This document shows positions 18,851 to 27,553 of a stretch of DNA of 64,000 nucleotides, piece after piece. Location of the stretch: assembly GCF_040881935.1 (NCBI RefSeq), contig NZ_JBBECH010000060.1, positions 27,609 through 91,608 of the forward strand, given 5' to 3'. The DNA comes from Saccharospirillum sp040881935. Its GTDB lineage: Bacteria > Pseudomonadota > Gammaproteobacteria > Pseudomonadales > Natronospirillaceae. The position numbers and the translations under genes are program-made. Each line of letters begins with the position of its first letter. Position 1 is the stretch's first letter. The notes beneath the pieces are model-generated. The model did not search any database. It was not told the origin of the DNA and saw only the letters and a program-made list of their open reading frames with translations.

Positions 18851-19822
18851 ATGAGTTTATTATCAGTCAAAGACCTGGGCGTCAGCTTCGACACTCTCGA
18901 TGGCCAGGTCAACGCCGTCAACGGCGTCAGTTTCGACCTGGCCAAGGGCGAAACCCTGGCCATCGTCGGTGAATCCGGCTCGGGCAAGAGCCAGACCGCT
19001 TTTTCCATCATGGGCCTGCTCGCCCGTAACGGCCACGCCAGCGGCAGCGTCAAATTCGACGGTGTTGAAATTCTGAACTTGCCGGAACAAGGCATGAACC
19101 GCATTCGCGCCGACAAAGTCGGCATGATCTTTCAGGACCCGATGACCTCGCTAAACCCCTTTATGAAAGTCAGCAACCAGATGACCGAAGTGCTGATGCA
19201 TCATAAGGGCATGTCACGCCGTGACGCTCTCGAGGAATCGATTAAAATGCTCGATGCGGTGCGGATTCCCGAAGCCCGCAACCGCATTCACATGTACCCA
19301 CACGAATTCTCCGGCGGCATGCGTCAGCGGGTGATGATCGCCATGTCACTGCTGCTGCGCCCGCAACTGCTAATCGCCGACGAACCGACCACGGCGTTGG
19401 ACGTAACCGTTCAGGCCCAGATCATGAAATTGCTCAGCGACCTGCAGCACGAATTCGGAACTGCCATCATCCTGATCACCCATGACCTTGGCGTGGTCGC
19501 CGGAGCCTGTGAAAACACCCTGGTCATGTACGGTGGCCGGGTGATGGAGTACGGCACCACCGAAGCCCTATTCGAAAACCCGAGTCACCCCTATACCCAG
19601 GGCCTGTTGCGCGCCATCCCACGGCTCGATCAGGAAGGCGAGGAATTGCTAACCATTCCCGGCAACCCGCCCAACATGCTCAAGCCGCCGCAAGGCTGCC
19701 CGTTTCAGCCACGATGCAGTTTCGCGCACGATCGCTGTATTCACACCGAGCCAGCGCTGACAGACAACAACAGCCTGAACCGTGAACGCGCCTGCCACGT
19801 AGAACCGGAGGCCCTGGTATGA
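18851..19822 (+). CDS. oppD: Oligopeptide ABC transporter ATP-binding protein OppD
   Basis: A 323-residue ATPase. Walker A GESGSGKS is near residue 39, the Q-loop MIFQDPMTSLNP near 95, the signature FSGGMRQRV near 155, and Walker B LLIADEPTTALD near 174. The C-terminal extension CPFQPRCSFAHDRC carries the cysteines that in peptide-transporter ATPases bind an Fe-S cluster. An AGGAG Shine-Dalgarno precedes ATG 18851. It overlaps oppF by four bases. Confidence 0.95.
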   Translation: MSLLSVKDLGVSFDTLDGQVNAVNGVSFDLAKGETLAIVGESGSGKSQTAFSIMGLLARNGHASGSVKFDGVEILNLPEQGMNRIRADKVGMIFQDPMTSLNPFMKVSNQMTEVLMHHKGMSRRDALEESIKMLDAVRIPEARNRIHMYPHEFSGGMRQRVMIAMSLLLRPQLLIADEPTTALDVTVQAQIMKLLSDLQHEFGTAIILITHDLGVVAGACENTLVMYGGRVMEYGTTEALFENPSHPYTQGLLRAIPRLDQEGEELLTIPGNPPNMLKPPQGCPFQPRCSFAHDRCIHTEPALTDNNSLNRERACHVEPEALV

Positions 19823-20850
19823 CCGAACACATCCAAGCTGAAAACCTGACAGCCACCACGGCCGATTCGCGTGAAAAACTGCTGTCGGTCCGCGACCTGA
19901 AAGTCTACTTCGACATCTTTCCCAAAGGGGCCATGCCGTGGACCAAACCGGGTAAACTGAAAGCCGTCGACGGCGTCAGTTTTGACCTCTACGAAGGCGA
20001 AACCCTCGGCGTCGTAGGTGAATCCGGCTGCGGCAAGTCGACCCTGGCGCGAGCGGTGATCCGCATGTTGCCAGTTGAAGGCGGCGAAGTGGTCTGGCTG
20101 GGCCAGGATCTGGCCCCGCTGAAAGACAAAGCCATGCGCAACCACCGCAAAGACATTCAGATGATTTTCCAGGACCCGCTGGCATCGCTGAACCCGCGCA
20201 TGACCATCGGCCAGATCATCGCCGAGCCGCTGGAAACCCATTACCCGAACCTGAACCGCGCGGAAGTCAAAGAGCGCGTCGCCGACATGATGCAAACTGT
20301 CGGCCTGCTCCCCAACCAGATCAACCGCTACCCGCATGAATTTTCTGGCGGCCAGTGCCAACGCATCGGCATCGCCCGGGCGCTGATCCTGAAGCCGAAA
20401 CTGATCATCTGCGACGAACCGGTCTCGGCGCTCGACGTCTCGATTCAGGCCCAGGTCATCAACCTGCTGATGTCACTGCAAAAGAAAATGGGCCTGTCGT
20501 TGATCTTCATCGCCCACGATCTCAGCGTGGTCAAGCACATCTCCACGCGCATCATGGTGCTTTATCTGGGCAACGTAATGGAAGTGGCCGATGCGGCGGA
20601 TATCTACCGCCAACCACGCCACCCCTACACCCAGGCGCTGATTTCAGCGGTCCCGATCCCCGACCCGAAAATCGAACGCAACAAAGAGATCATCCTGATC
20701 GAAGGCGACCTGCCCAGCCCGATCAACCCACCATCCGGCTGCGTCTTCCGCACCCGTTGCCCCCGCGCCGACGCCAAATGCGCCGAACAAAAACCGGAGC
20801 TGTTGTTCGCCCGGGGCACGCATCAGGTAGCGTGCCACTATCACGACTGA
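19819..20850 (+). CDS. oppF: Oligopeptide ABC transporter ATP-binding protein OppF
   Basis: A 343-residue second ATPase of the Opp system. Walker A GESGCGKSTLARAV is near residue 71, the signature FSGGQCQRIGIARAL near 175 and Walker B LIICDEPVSALDVS near 195. The C-terminus has the CVFRTRCPRADAKC cysteine motif. Start ATG 19819 overlaps the oppD stop (ATGA), implying coupled synthesis of the D/F heterodimer. It is the last gene of the operon; repeat element A and a bidirectional terminator follow. Confidence 0.95.
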   Translation: MTEHIQAENLTATTADSREKLLSVRDLKVYFDIFPKGAMPWTKPGKLKAVDGVSFDLYEGETLGVVGESGCGKSTLARAVIRMLPVEGGEVVWLGQDLAPLKDKAMRNHRKDIQMIFQDPLASLNPRMTIGQIIAEPLETHYPNLNRAEVKERVADMMQTVGLLPNQINRYPHEFSGGQCQRIGIARALILKPKLIICDEPVSALDVSIQAQVINLLMSLQKKMGLSLIFIAHDLSVVKHISTRIMVLYLGNVMEVADAADIYRQPRHPYTQALISAVPIPDPKIERNKEIILIEGDLPSPINPPSGCVFRTRCPRADAKCAEQKPELLFARGTHQVACHYHD

Positions 20851-20885
20851 GGGCTCGGGTTTAGTGCATTGCCAGGAGTCCGTGC

Positions 20886-20990
20886 CAGGCACCGGGTATA
20901 CCTCTCCAGGGTCGGCGTAAACCCGTCCATGGGGCCTAGACCGCAACGTCCCTGTTGCGGACTACCCTGGAGAGGTATACCCGGCACCTG
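20886..20990 (+). repeat. Structured intergenic repeat, copy A
   Basis: Outer arms 20886-20912 and 20964-20990 pair at 25 of 27 positions. The 51-base centre begins GTCGGCGTAAA. It holds a short hairpin (CCC, loop GTCCAT, GGG), then GCCTAGA, then a perfect 7-bp hairpin (CCGCAAC, loop GTCCCT, GTTGCGG). Imperfectly complementary flanks continue the outer stem on both sides. It lies between convergent oppF and the outer-membrane protein gene. Confidence 0.9.
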
Positions 20991-21069
20991 ACACTCAGTA
21001 TGTTGCAAACTCCAAAACTCGAGATTTAAGAGTTCAGCCCGCGCTGGCTACCGGGTGATTCACAACAAC

Positions 21070-21098
21070 AAAAGGGCTGGTTTTAACCAGCCCTTTTT
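21070..21098. terminator. Bidirectional terminator between oppF and the outer-membrane protein gene
   Basis: AAAAGGGCTGGTT pairs with AACCAGCCCTTTT. A-rich and T-rich ends on either side let it serve both convergent genes. Confidence 0.9.
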
Positions 21099-21119
21099 AT
21101 CAACTCCGGAAACAACCGT

Positions 21120-21689
21120 TCAAAAGTTCAGGGGTACTTCCAAACCAATATTGAAGGATGAAGCGTCATAGGTATTCGACCCCGAGTCATACTCCAAGCT
21201 AGAGTAGCCTAGAACTATAAACTCCCACCCAGCCCGCAATACGAAACCGGTTGAGCTTTCATATTCGGTGGTATCATTTCCTATCGTCAATTTTGGGCTC
21301 AGATGACGAGTCAGGCCGCCACCAACAAATAAACCAGAGCCAATGTCATACCGAGCGGTCAATTCAACCGGAAACGCCGTTTTCGCAACATCGACATTGG
21401 ATGCCATGGAAGACGAATACTTCCACCCGATAACTGCTCGCAAATCCAGCCCGGTAACCGGGGTTTCCACCAAAGCGCCCCCGTTAAACACAAGGCCATT
21501 GCCAGCGTTAAGCTCTTGTTCCGTTCCGTCCGTGTATTGAAGCGTAGCTAATGAATCACCACCAAACTGTCCATCTAACCCAATCAAAGGAGCTGCAGAC
21601 CATTCCTCTGCCAATACCGACATTGGAATCATCATAACAACCAACCCCATCATGCCCTTCATACCACGAGCCAACCCGGCAAACCCCAT
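21120..21689 (-). CDS. Outer-membrane beta-barrel protein, uncharacterised
   Basis: A 189-residue exported protein. A signal peptide rich in Met, Gly and Val ends at about residue 27 (MSVLA, then EEW). The mature part has alternating hydrophobic residues in short strands with turns and ends in phenylalanine (GLEVPLNF), as expected for a BamA-inserted barrel of about eight strands. I recognise no specific family. Start ATG 21689 is supported by a GGAG Shine-Dalgarno six bases upstream. The gene appears less GC-rich than its neighbours and is bracketed by repeat copies A and B in opposite orientations, which could indicate acquisition. Confidence 0.65.
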   Translation of the reverse strand: MGFAGLARGMKGMMGLVVMMIPMSVLAEEWSAAPLIGLDGQFGGDSLATLQYTDGTEQELNAGNGLVFNGGALVETPVTGLDLRAVIGWKYSSSMASNVDVAKTAFPVELTARYDIGSGLFVGGGLTRHLSPKLTIGNDTTEYESSTGFVLRAGWEFIVLGYSSLEYDSGSNTYDASSFNIGLEVPLNF

Positions 21690-22135
21690 GCCCTTCTCCA
21701 GTCAATAAATTGAAAAGACATGATAAACAGGCGGGCTGCATTGTTTCAATACGTAACTCACACAAAGAGGCTTCACCGCTTTCGCAACAATCCATTGGCA
21801 ATATTGCACTGTCCACACCTGTCCGTTTGGTTACAATCGTATCTATTGAGTAACAGCAAAGATTTAGCACTGAATACAGGGCACGATTTACCCGACATAT
21901 TAAGTGGTGGCTGCCGGGTAGTCCTGTCCGGGGAAGTCTGAGGAATGGATGCCGAAGTCTAGGCCCCATGGATGGGTTCACGCCGACCCCGGACAGGACT
22001 ACCCGGTTGCCAACACGAACGCCTGGCGCCAAAAGACCACGGAGCCATAGGCCAACGACTTGCGTTACACTGAGCCGACACCAATAAATCAGACGGTGCC
22101 AATGGGCATTGTCATTCAAACAACAGGATTTACCC
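21690..22135. other. Intergenic region between the outer-membrane protein gene and ilvD
   Basis: This 446-base stretch carries repeat copy B and should contain the divergent promoters of both neighbours. The part from 21720 to 21900 is comparatively AT-rich. An open frame crosses it on the minus strand but runs through the repeat and has no coding character. I see no other gene. Confidence 0.6.
21909..22011 (-). repeat. Structured intergenic repeat, copy B (inverted orientation)
   Basis: Arms 21909-21933 and 21987-22011 pair at 23 of 25 positions. Read on the minus strand, the centre has GTCGGCGTGAA, a CCC-ATCCAT-GGG hairpin, GCCTAGA, and a second hairpin with ATCCAT loop whose stem is degraded. 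It faces copy A across the outer-membrane protein gene and ends about 125 bases before the ilvD start. Confidence 0.88.
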
Positions 22136-23983
22136 ATGCCCGAGTATCGTTCCAGAACCACCACCGCCGGTCGTAACATGGCTGGCGCCCGCGCCCTCTG
22201 GCGTGCCACCGGCATGAAAGACGACGATTTTCAGAAGCCCATTATTGCTGTCGCCAACAGCTTTACCCAATTTGTACCGGGCCATGTGCACCTGAAAGAC
22301 ATGGGTCAACTGGTGGCGCGGGAAATCGAAAAAGCCGGTGGTGTTGCCAAAGAATTCAACACCATCGCCGTTGATGACGGCATCGCCATGGGTCACGACG
22401 GTATGCTCTACAGCCTGCCCTCGCGCGAAATCATCGCCGATTCGGTCGAATACATGGTGAACGCCCACTGCGCCGACGCCCTGGTGTGCATCTCCAACTG
22501 CGACAAAATCACTCCGGGAATGCTGAACGCCGCCATGCGGTTGAACATCCCCGTCATCTTTGTCTCCGGCGGCCCAATGGAAGCCGGTAAAACCAAACTC
22601 TCCGATCATGGCCTGGATTTGGTAGACGCCATGGTCATTGCCGCCGACGACAGCGCCGACGACGAAACCGTCGCCGAATACGAACGCAGCGCCTGCCCGA
22701 CCTGTGGCTCCTGCTCCGGCATGTTCACCGCCAACTCGATGAATTGCCTGACCGAAGCCATTGGCCTCTCACTGCCCGGCAACGGCAGCACCCTGGCCAC
22801 CCACTCCGACCGCCGCCGCCTGTTTGAAGAAGCCGGCCATCGCATCGTTGACATTGCCAAACGCTACTACGAAGGCAATGACGAATCGCTATTGCCGCGC
22901 AACATCGCCAACTTCAAAGCCTTTGAAAACGCCATGGCGCTCGACATCGCCATGGGGGGTTCCACCAACACTATTCTGCACCTGCTGGCCGCCGCCCAGG
23001 AAGGCGAAATCGACTTCACATTAAAAGACATCGACCGCCTGTCGCGTCAGATTCCCCAGCTGTGCAAAGTCGCGCCGAACAACCCGAACTACCACATGGA
23101 AGACGTACACCGCGCCGGCGGCGTTTACGGCCTCCTCGGTGAACTCGACCGCGCTGGCCTGCTACATTCCGAACTGCCTACCGTTCATTCCGCCACTCTG
23201 GCCGAAGGCCTGGCCCAGTGGGACATCATGCGCACTGAAGACTCAGCCGTAAAACAGTTCTTCCGCGCTGGCCCGGCGGGCATTCCCACCCAGGAAGCCT
23301 TCAGCCAGTCGACCCGTTGGCCCACGCTCGATGGTGATCGCCAGAAAGGCTGCATTCGCAGTGCCGAACACGCCTACAGCCAGGAAGGCGGCCTCGCCGT
23401 GCTGTATGGCAACATCGCCGAAGACGGCTGCGTGGTAAAAACAGCTGGGGTCGACGAAAGCATTCTGACCTTCCGCGGCAAGGCCCGCATTTTCGAAAGC
23501 CAGGATTCCGCCGTCGCCGGTATTCTCGACAACCAGGTGAAAGCTGGCGATGTCGTCATCATCCGCTACGAAGGCCCCAAAGGCGGCCCGGGCATGCAGG
23601 AAATGCTGTACCCGACCAGTTATCTAAAATCCAAGGGCCTGGGTAAAGACTGCGCGCTGCTCACCGACGGACGCTTCTCCGGCGGCACCAGCGGCCTATC
23701 AATCGGCCACGCCTCGCCCGAGGCCGCTGCCGGTGGTGCCATCGCCCTGATTCAGGACGGCGACGACATCGTCATCGACATCCCCAACCGTTCAATCAAT
23801 GTCGATGTTTCGGATCAGGTGCTAGCAAAACGCCGTGCCGACATGGCAAGCAGGGGTGCCCAGGCCTGGAAACCGGCCGCACCGCGCAAACGCAAAGTCA
23901 CCGCCGCCCTGAAGGCCTACGCCTTGCTGGCGACCAGTGCCGACAAAGGCGCGGTTCGCAACCTGGATATGCTAAAAGACTGA
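22136..23983 (+). CDS. ilvD: Dihydroxy-acid dehydratase IlvD
   Basis: IlvD dehydrates 2,3-dihydroxy-isovalerate and 2,3-dihydroxy-3-methylvalerate in valine, isoleucine and leucine synthesis and needs an Fe-S cluster. Cluster cysteines are visible in CISNCDKITPGM near residue 122 and CPTCGSCSGMFTANSMN near residue 195. GRFSGGTSGLSIGHASPEAA near 515 is the family C-terminal signature. From ATG 22136 the protein has 615 residues, close to E. coli IlvD (616). A CAGGA Shine-Dalgarno supports that start. Confidence 0.96.
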   Translation: MPEYRSRTTTAGRNMAGARALWRATGMKDDDFQKPIIAVANSFTQFVPGHVHLKDMGQLVAREIEKAGGVAKEFNTIAVDDGIAMGHDGMLYSLPSREIIADSVEYMVNAHCADALVCISNCDKITPGMLNAAMRLNIPVIFVSGGPMEAGKTKLSDHGLDLVDAMVIAADDSADDETVAEYERSACPTCGSCSGMFTANSMNCLTEAIGLSLPGNGSTLATHSDRRRLFEEAGHRIVDIAKRYYEGNDESLLPRNIANFKAFENAMALDIAMGGSTNTILHLLAAAQEGEIDFTLKDIDRLSRQIPQLCKVAPNNPNYHMEDVHRAGGVYGLLGELDRAGLLHSELPTVHSATLAEGLAQWDIMRTEDSAVKQFFRAGPAGIPTQEAFSQSTRWPTLDGDRQKGCIRSAEHAYSQEGGLAVLYGNIAEDGCVVKTAGVDESILTFRGKARIFESQDSAVAGILDNQVKAGDVVIIRYEGPKGGPGMQEMLYPTSYLKSKGLGKDCALLTDGRFSGGTSGLSIGHASPEAAAGGAIALIQDGDDIVIDIPNRSINVDVSDQVLAKRRADMASRGAQAWKPAAPRKRKVTAALKAYALLATSADKGAVRNLDMLKD

Positions 23984-24002
23984 TGTGCAAGTGACCACAC
24001 CC

Positions 24003-25055
24003 ATGCATTGCGACGCGAGCTGGTTCCAACACCAGGTTCTTGACTGGTACGACCGCCACGGCCGCAAAACCCTGCCGTGGCAACAGCAGAAAACGCCGTA
24101 CCGGGTATGGATCTCCGAAATCATGCTGCAGCAAACCCAAGTAACCACGGTCATTCCTTACTACCAGCGCTTTATGGAGCGTTTTCCCACCGTTGAAGCC
24201 CTGGCCGATGCCCCGCAAGACGACATACTCCACCACTGGACCGGCCTGGGCTACTACGCCCGGGCGCGGAACCTGCACAAAGCAGCTCAGAAACTGACGG
24301 AAGACCATAAGGGCGTGTTCCCGGAAACCGTCGAAGCCGTCAGCGACCTGCCCGGCATCGGCCGCTCCACCGCTGGCGCCATCCTGAGCCTGAGCCGGGG
24401 TACGGTCGCGCCCATTCTCGACGGCAATGTCAAACGTGTGCTCAGCCGGTTCTTCGCTCTGGAAGGCTGGCCCGGCACCACGGCTAACCTCAGTCAACTC
24501 TGGGACTGGGCCGAGCAACTGACACCCGACAACCGCGTCAGCGACTTCAACCAGGTGATGATGGATCTAGGCGCCATGGTCTGCACCCGCAGCCGGCCAA
24601 AATGCGATGCCTGTCCGTTACAACCCGAATGCAAGGCCTACCATCAGGGCCGCACCACTGAACTGCCAGCCTCGAAACCAAAGAAAGACAAACCCACCCG
24701 CGACACCTGGATGCTGATTCTTCAGGCCCCCGACGGCAACGTCTACCTAGAAAAACGCCCCCAAAGCGGCATCTGGGGCGGCCTGCACAGCTTCCCCCAG
24801 TTCGACAACCGAGACCAGGCCGAACAACACCTGGCGCTGACGGGCCTGGAGGCAGACCTGGAAGACTGGACACTCTTCCGTCACACCTTCAGCCACTATC
24901 ACTTGAACATTCACCCGTTGTTCGTCCCGCTTGCCAACGTACCGAATTCCGTGCGTGAGGCTGCGAGCGATGCAGGCCTCTGGTACCATCCCGGCATCGC
25001 CAACCAGGTAGGCCTCAGTGCCCCTGTTAAAACTTTGCTGAGTCGGTTGTTCTGA
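24003..25055 (+). CDS. mutY: A/G-specific adenine glycosylase MutY
   Basis: MutY removes adenine mispaired with 8-oxoguanine. The N-terminal catalytic domain shows WYDRHGRKTLPWQQ, ISEIMLQQTQVTTV (catalytic Glu) and the helix-hairpin-helix LPGIGRSTAGAILS ahead of the catalytic Asp in LDGNVKRVL. The 4Fe-4S loop is C-x6-C-x2-C-x5-C (CTRSRPKCDACPLQPEC). A C-terminal NUDIX-like domain reads 8-oxoG. From ATG 24003 it has 350 residues, as in E. coli; a GTG at 23985 is possible. It begins 19 bases after ilvD. In E. coli mutY is followed by yggX, and the same neighbour lies downstream here across repeat copy C. Confidence 0.95.
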   Translation: MHCDASWFQHQVLDWYDRHGRKTLPWQQQKTPYRVWISEIMLQQTQVTTVIPYYQRFMERFPTVEALADAPQDDILHHWTGLGYYARARNLHKAAQKLTEDHKGVFPETVEAVSDLPGIGRSTAGAILSLSRGTVAPILDGNVKRVLSRFFALEGWPGTTANLSQLWDWAEQLTPDNRVSDFNQVMMDLGAMVCTRSRPKCDACPLQPECKAYHQGRTTELPASKPKKDKPTRDTWMLILQAPDGNVYLEKRPQSGIWGGLHSFPQFDNRDQAEQHLALTGLEADLEDWTLFRHTFSHYHLNIHPLFVPLANVPNSVREAASDAGLWYHPGIANQVGLSAPVKTLLSRLF

Positions 25056-25101
25056 GGCAAATTTCGGAGTTTGGGGTTTGTGCAGTGCCCGTAGCACGCC
25101 T

Positions 25102-25206
25102 CAGGCTCTGGTTAAACCACTGCGGGGTCGGCGTAAATCCATCCTTGGAGCCTAGGCCGCAACTTCCATGTTGCGGACTACCCCGCAGAGGCTTAACCAG
25201 AGCCTG
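25102..25206 (+). repeat. Structured intergenic repeat, copy C
   Basis: Arms 25102-25128 and 25180-25206 pair at 25 of 27 positions although their sequence (CAGGCTCTGGTTAAACC and on) differs from other copies. The first inner hairpin is TCC-ATCCTT-GGA, a compensated change from CCC/GGG. The second is CCGCAAC, loop TTCCAT, GTTGCGG. It separates mutY from yggX. Confidence 0.9.
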
Positions 25207-25295
25207 ACGCTCATATTGAGCAAACTCCTACACTGTAAAAAACGTTATTTTGATCTTCATCATAAATCAGACTTCAAATACCAAAGGATGCATTC

Positions 25296-25562
25296 ATGAC
25301 TCGCACGGTACATTGCCGCAAATATGACCAGGAACTGGAAGGCCTCGACAAGCCGCCCTACCCCGGCCCTAAAGGCCAGGACATCTACGACAACGTATCG
25401 AAACAGGCCTGGGAAGAATGGCAGGCCCACCAGACGCGACTGATCAACGAAAAACACCTGACCATGACCGACCCGGCGTCTCGCAAATACCTGATGGAGC
25501 AGATGGACCGGTTTTTGAGCGGGCAAGACTATGATCAGGCAGAAGGTTACGTGCCGGAGTGA
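25296..25562 (+). CDS. yggX: Probable Fe(2+)-trafficking protein YggX
   Basis: An 88-residue small cytosolic protein linked to protection of Fe-S clusters against oxidation. The family-conserved start MTRTVHCRKYDQELEGLD with Cys7 is present, as are QAWEEWQAHQTRLINEKHL and the C-terminal YVPE. E. coli YggX is 91 residues. An AAGGA Shine-Dalgarno precedes ATG 25296. Its position after mutY matches the enterobacterial order, interrupted here by repeat copy C. Confidence 0.95.
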   Translation: MTRTVHCRKYDQELEGLDKPPYPGPKGQDIYDNVSKQAWEEWQAHQTRLINEKHLTMTDPASRKYLMEQMDRFLSGQDYDQAEGYVPE

Positions 25563-25647
25563 CCCACAACAAGTACACTCGCACTGATCAAACAATCGCC
25601 AGATTTCGGGAATCTTTAAAAAAATCAAAGATTTAAACCAAAAAAGG

Positions 25648-25678
25648 TTGACGACAAAACCGAAAATTCGTTTAATAC
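25648..25678 (+). promoter_or_regulatory. Promoter of tRNA-Phe
   Basis: TTGACG (25648-25653) and TTTAAT (25671-25676) are 17 bases apart, followed by a GC-rich discriminator typical of stable-RNA promoters. The mature tRNA starts about 40 bases downstream. Confidence 0.6.
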
Positions 25679-25719
25679 GCCTCGTTCGCGACGCACGGCA
25701 CACCGAGCACCACGAACAC

Positions 25720-25795
25720 GCCCAGATAGCTCAGTCGGTAGAGCAGGGGACTGAAAATCCCCGTGTCGGTGGTTCGATTCCGCCTCTGGGCACCA
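25720..25795 (+). tRNA. tRNA-Phe (anticodon GAA)
   Basis: A 76-base cloverleaf. The acceptor stem GCCCAGA pairs with TCTGGGC. The D-arm contains AGCTCAGTCGGTAGAGCA. The anticodon stem GGGGA/TCCCC holds GAA at 25753-25755, and the T-arm carries GGTTCGATTCC. The CCA end is encoded (25793-25795). No integrase or attachment-site duplication is visible beside it. Confidence 0.98.
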
Positions 25796-25812
25796 TCAAG
25801 ATTCAACGAAAG

Positions 25813-25837
25813 AGCCTGGCCTGTGCCGGGCTTTTTT
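25813..25837 (+). terminator. Terminator after tRNA-Phe
   Basis: AGCCTGGC and GCCGGGCT pair around a CTGT loop with one T-G wobble and are followed by six T, 18 bases after the tRNA 3' end. Confidence 0.85.
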
Positions 25838-25920
25838 GTGCGTGGTTAATATGGAGTCGAACCGTTTTTTACCGGTGGTTCGTTGGATGATCGCCCTCCA
25901 TGGCGGTCACCCACGGCCGT

Positions 25921-26967
25921 TCACGAAGCCGAAGGCCACTGCAACACACCACCCCGAATATTGGCGACCTTATCATGACCGGCCTTCTTCAGAATGCTAA
26001 TCGCCAGTGAGGAACGCTTGCCAGAACGGCACAGTGTGACAACCGGCTTATCAGTGGGCACTTCGCTGACACGGTCACTCAGTTGGCCCAATGGAATTAC
26101 CATCAGGTTATCCAGTTTTTGCAGCTCTGCTTCCGTCACTTCCTCTTTTTCGCGAACATCAAGAATAGTCACAGATGGTTGATTTTGAATGACCCACTCC
26201 GGCTCCACCTCGGCAAAACCAGCCAACGTTATTCGCAGATCGGCCCAATCCGGCTCGTCCGGTAATTTGCCATCTTTCGGTTTGCCTGAGCGCATATTAT
26301 TCGGCAAGGCTTCATCGATTTTTTTCGGGTGCGGTAGCTGCATGGCATTCATGTAACGCACAAAATCGTTTTCGTTGGAGTCGCCCCCTACTCTTGCATT
26401 GAATTCTTTTTCTTCAGCGACAGAGGTGCAGGTACGACCGTTGTAGTCGTGCGCGGGATACAGGGTGCAATTGTCCGGCAGGGTGAAAATCTGACCGTTA
26501 ATCGACTGGTACAGACGCGCCGGGTCACCTTGCTGAAAATCACTGCGACCACAGCCACGAATGAGCAAGGCATCACCGGTAAACGCTTTGCTCTGGTCGG
26601 CCAACACATAGGTCATACAGCCACTGGTGTGACCCGGCGTGGAACGAGCTTCCAGAGCGATATTGGCGACGCCGAAGGTTTGCCCATCGTTCAGCGGTAA
26701 ATCGACATTTTCAGCTTCTACCGCTTCGGCTGAGCCAATCTGGCAACCGGTCTTTTGCTTAAGCACCCAGGCCGCCGTGATGTGGTCGGCATGGGCGTGA
26801 GTGTCGACCACCAGCTTCAGGTTGAGTTTTAACTCCCGAATCAATGCCAGGTCGCGCTGCACCTGCTCGAACACCGGATCGATCAGCATGGCTTCGCGAG
26901 ACGTTTCGTCGCCGAGAAGATAGGTATAGGTCGACGAGGTCGCGTCATAAAGCTGTCTGAAAATCAT
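25921..26967 (-). CDS. Persulfide dioxygenase-like metallo-beta-lactamase with C-terminal rhodanese domain
   Basis: A 348-residue two-domain protein. The N-terminal metallo-beta-lactamase fold has THAHADH near residue 60 and metal ligands in STPGHTSG, TGDALL and YPAHDYNGRT, as in ETHE1/Blh persulfide dioxygenases that oxidise glutathione persulfide to sulfite. The C-terminal rhodanese domain from about residue 245 carries CRSGKRSS, so it can pass sulfane sulfur. ATG 26967 has an AGGAG Shine-Dalgarno and gives the normal start MIFRQLYDATS. An AT-rich inverted repeat lies just upstream. The adjacent TauE-type exporter could remove the sulfite. Confidence 0.9.
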   Translation of the reverse strand: MIFRQLYDATSSTYTYLLGDETSREAMLIDPVFEQVQRDLALIRELKLNLKLVVDTHAHADHITAAWVLKQKTGCQIGSAEAVEAENVDLPLNDGQTFGVANIALEARSTPGHTSGCMTYVLADQSKAFTGDALLIRGCGRSDFQQGDPARLYQSINGQIFTLPDNCTLYPAHDYNGRTCTSVAEEKEFNARVGGDSNENDFVRYMNAMQLPHPKKIDEALPNNMRSGKPKDGKLPDEPDWADLRITLAGFAEVEPEWVIQNQPSVTILDVREKEEVTEAELQKLDNLMVIPLGQLSDRVSEVPTDKPVVTLCRSGKRSSLAISILKKAGHDKVANIRGGVLQWPSAS

Positions 26968-26994
26968 ATTAACTCCTGCGGCTGTAGGCACACT

Positions 26995-27016
26995 TATATT
27001 AGAATATAATAATATA
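26995..27016 (-). promoter_or_regulatory. Candidate operator of the persulfide dioxygenase gene
   Basis: A perfect inverted repeat TATATTA, eight bases, TAATATA about 30 bases before the start codon, in AT-rich DNA. Persulfide-responsive ArsR-family repressors bind AT-rich palindromes before such genes. No dedicated repressor gene of that type is next to it. Confidence 0.5.
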
Positions 27017-27148
27017 GGTATAATCTACAGCGTTTCAACCCACTACGTGTCAAGACAAACCCCCTGCTCCGCCACAATCCGGGCCGATAAAAACTAAGCT
27101 TGGTTATCATCTGATAAAAGTGTTGCCTCTAAGGTGACCGCCAAATTA

Positions 27149-27191
27149 AGTGTCAGCGACCAGGATGGCCTATGCGGGGTAGTCTGAGGCA
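27149..27191 (-). repeat. Half-copy remnant of the structured intergenic repeat
   Basis: TGTCAGCGACCAGGATGGCC followed by TATGCGGGGTAGTCTGAGGC aligns, with substitutions, to one outer arm and the start of the second hairpin of copy E read in reverse. The partner arm and first hairpin are absent. Confidence 0.5.
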
Positions 27192-27206
27192 CCACAGCAT
27201 GAGCAA

Positions 27207-27473
27207 CTAACGCAACTGGCTGTCTTTGCTACCCCGGCGGTTATACAGGCTTGGCCCGGAGGCCTCCTGGTCGAGTTCCGTCTGGCAGGCCACGCAGTGG
27301 CGTACGCCGGGTACGGCTTTACGGCGAGCCTCGGGGATGGGCGCCTCGCATTCTTCGCAGAACTCGGCGCTGTCGCCCTTGGGTAACTGACTGCGCACGC
27401 GTTCGATGGCGTCATTTACCGTAGATTCGATCTGTTCGTTTACAGCGCCGTCTCCGGCCCAGCCGCTGGCCAT
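27207..27473 (-). CDS. DksA/TraR-family C4 zinc-finger protein
   Basis: An 88-residue short DksA-like protein resembling E. coli YbiI. The zinc finger is C-x2-C-x17-C-x2-C (CEECEAPIP to RHCVACQ, about residues 39-63). The N-terminal helix AVNEQIESTVNDAIERVR is too short for the full DksA coiled coil. Such proteins may act on RNA polymerase, but this is unproven for the small ones. It lies between the persulfide dioxygenase and TauE genes in the same direction. Confidence 0.8.
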   Translation of the reverse strand: MASGWAGDGAVNEQIESTVNDAIERVRSQLPKGDSAEFCEECEAPIPEARRKAVPGVRHCVACQTELDQEASGPSLYNRRGSKDSQLR

Positions 27474-27553
27474 ATAGACCTACCAGGTGAATTATTCACC
27501 TCTTAAAGTAGGTGGATAACGCCGGATATCAAGTGCCTTTTCAGAACGACGAC

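Noticed and set aside
21556..22215. Minus-strand open frame of 219 codons before the outer-membrane protein gene
   Set aside because: It overlaps the ilvD start, the repeat copy B and part of the OMP gene in another frame, with no coding pattern.
25720..25795. tRNA-Phe as an integration site of a genomic island
   Set aside because: No integrase, no repeated tRNA 3' end and no change to phage-like or foreign gene content on either side.
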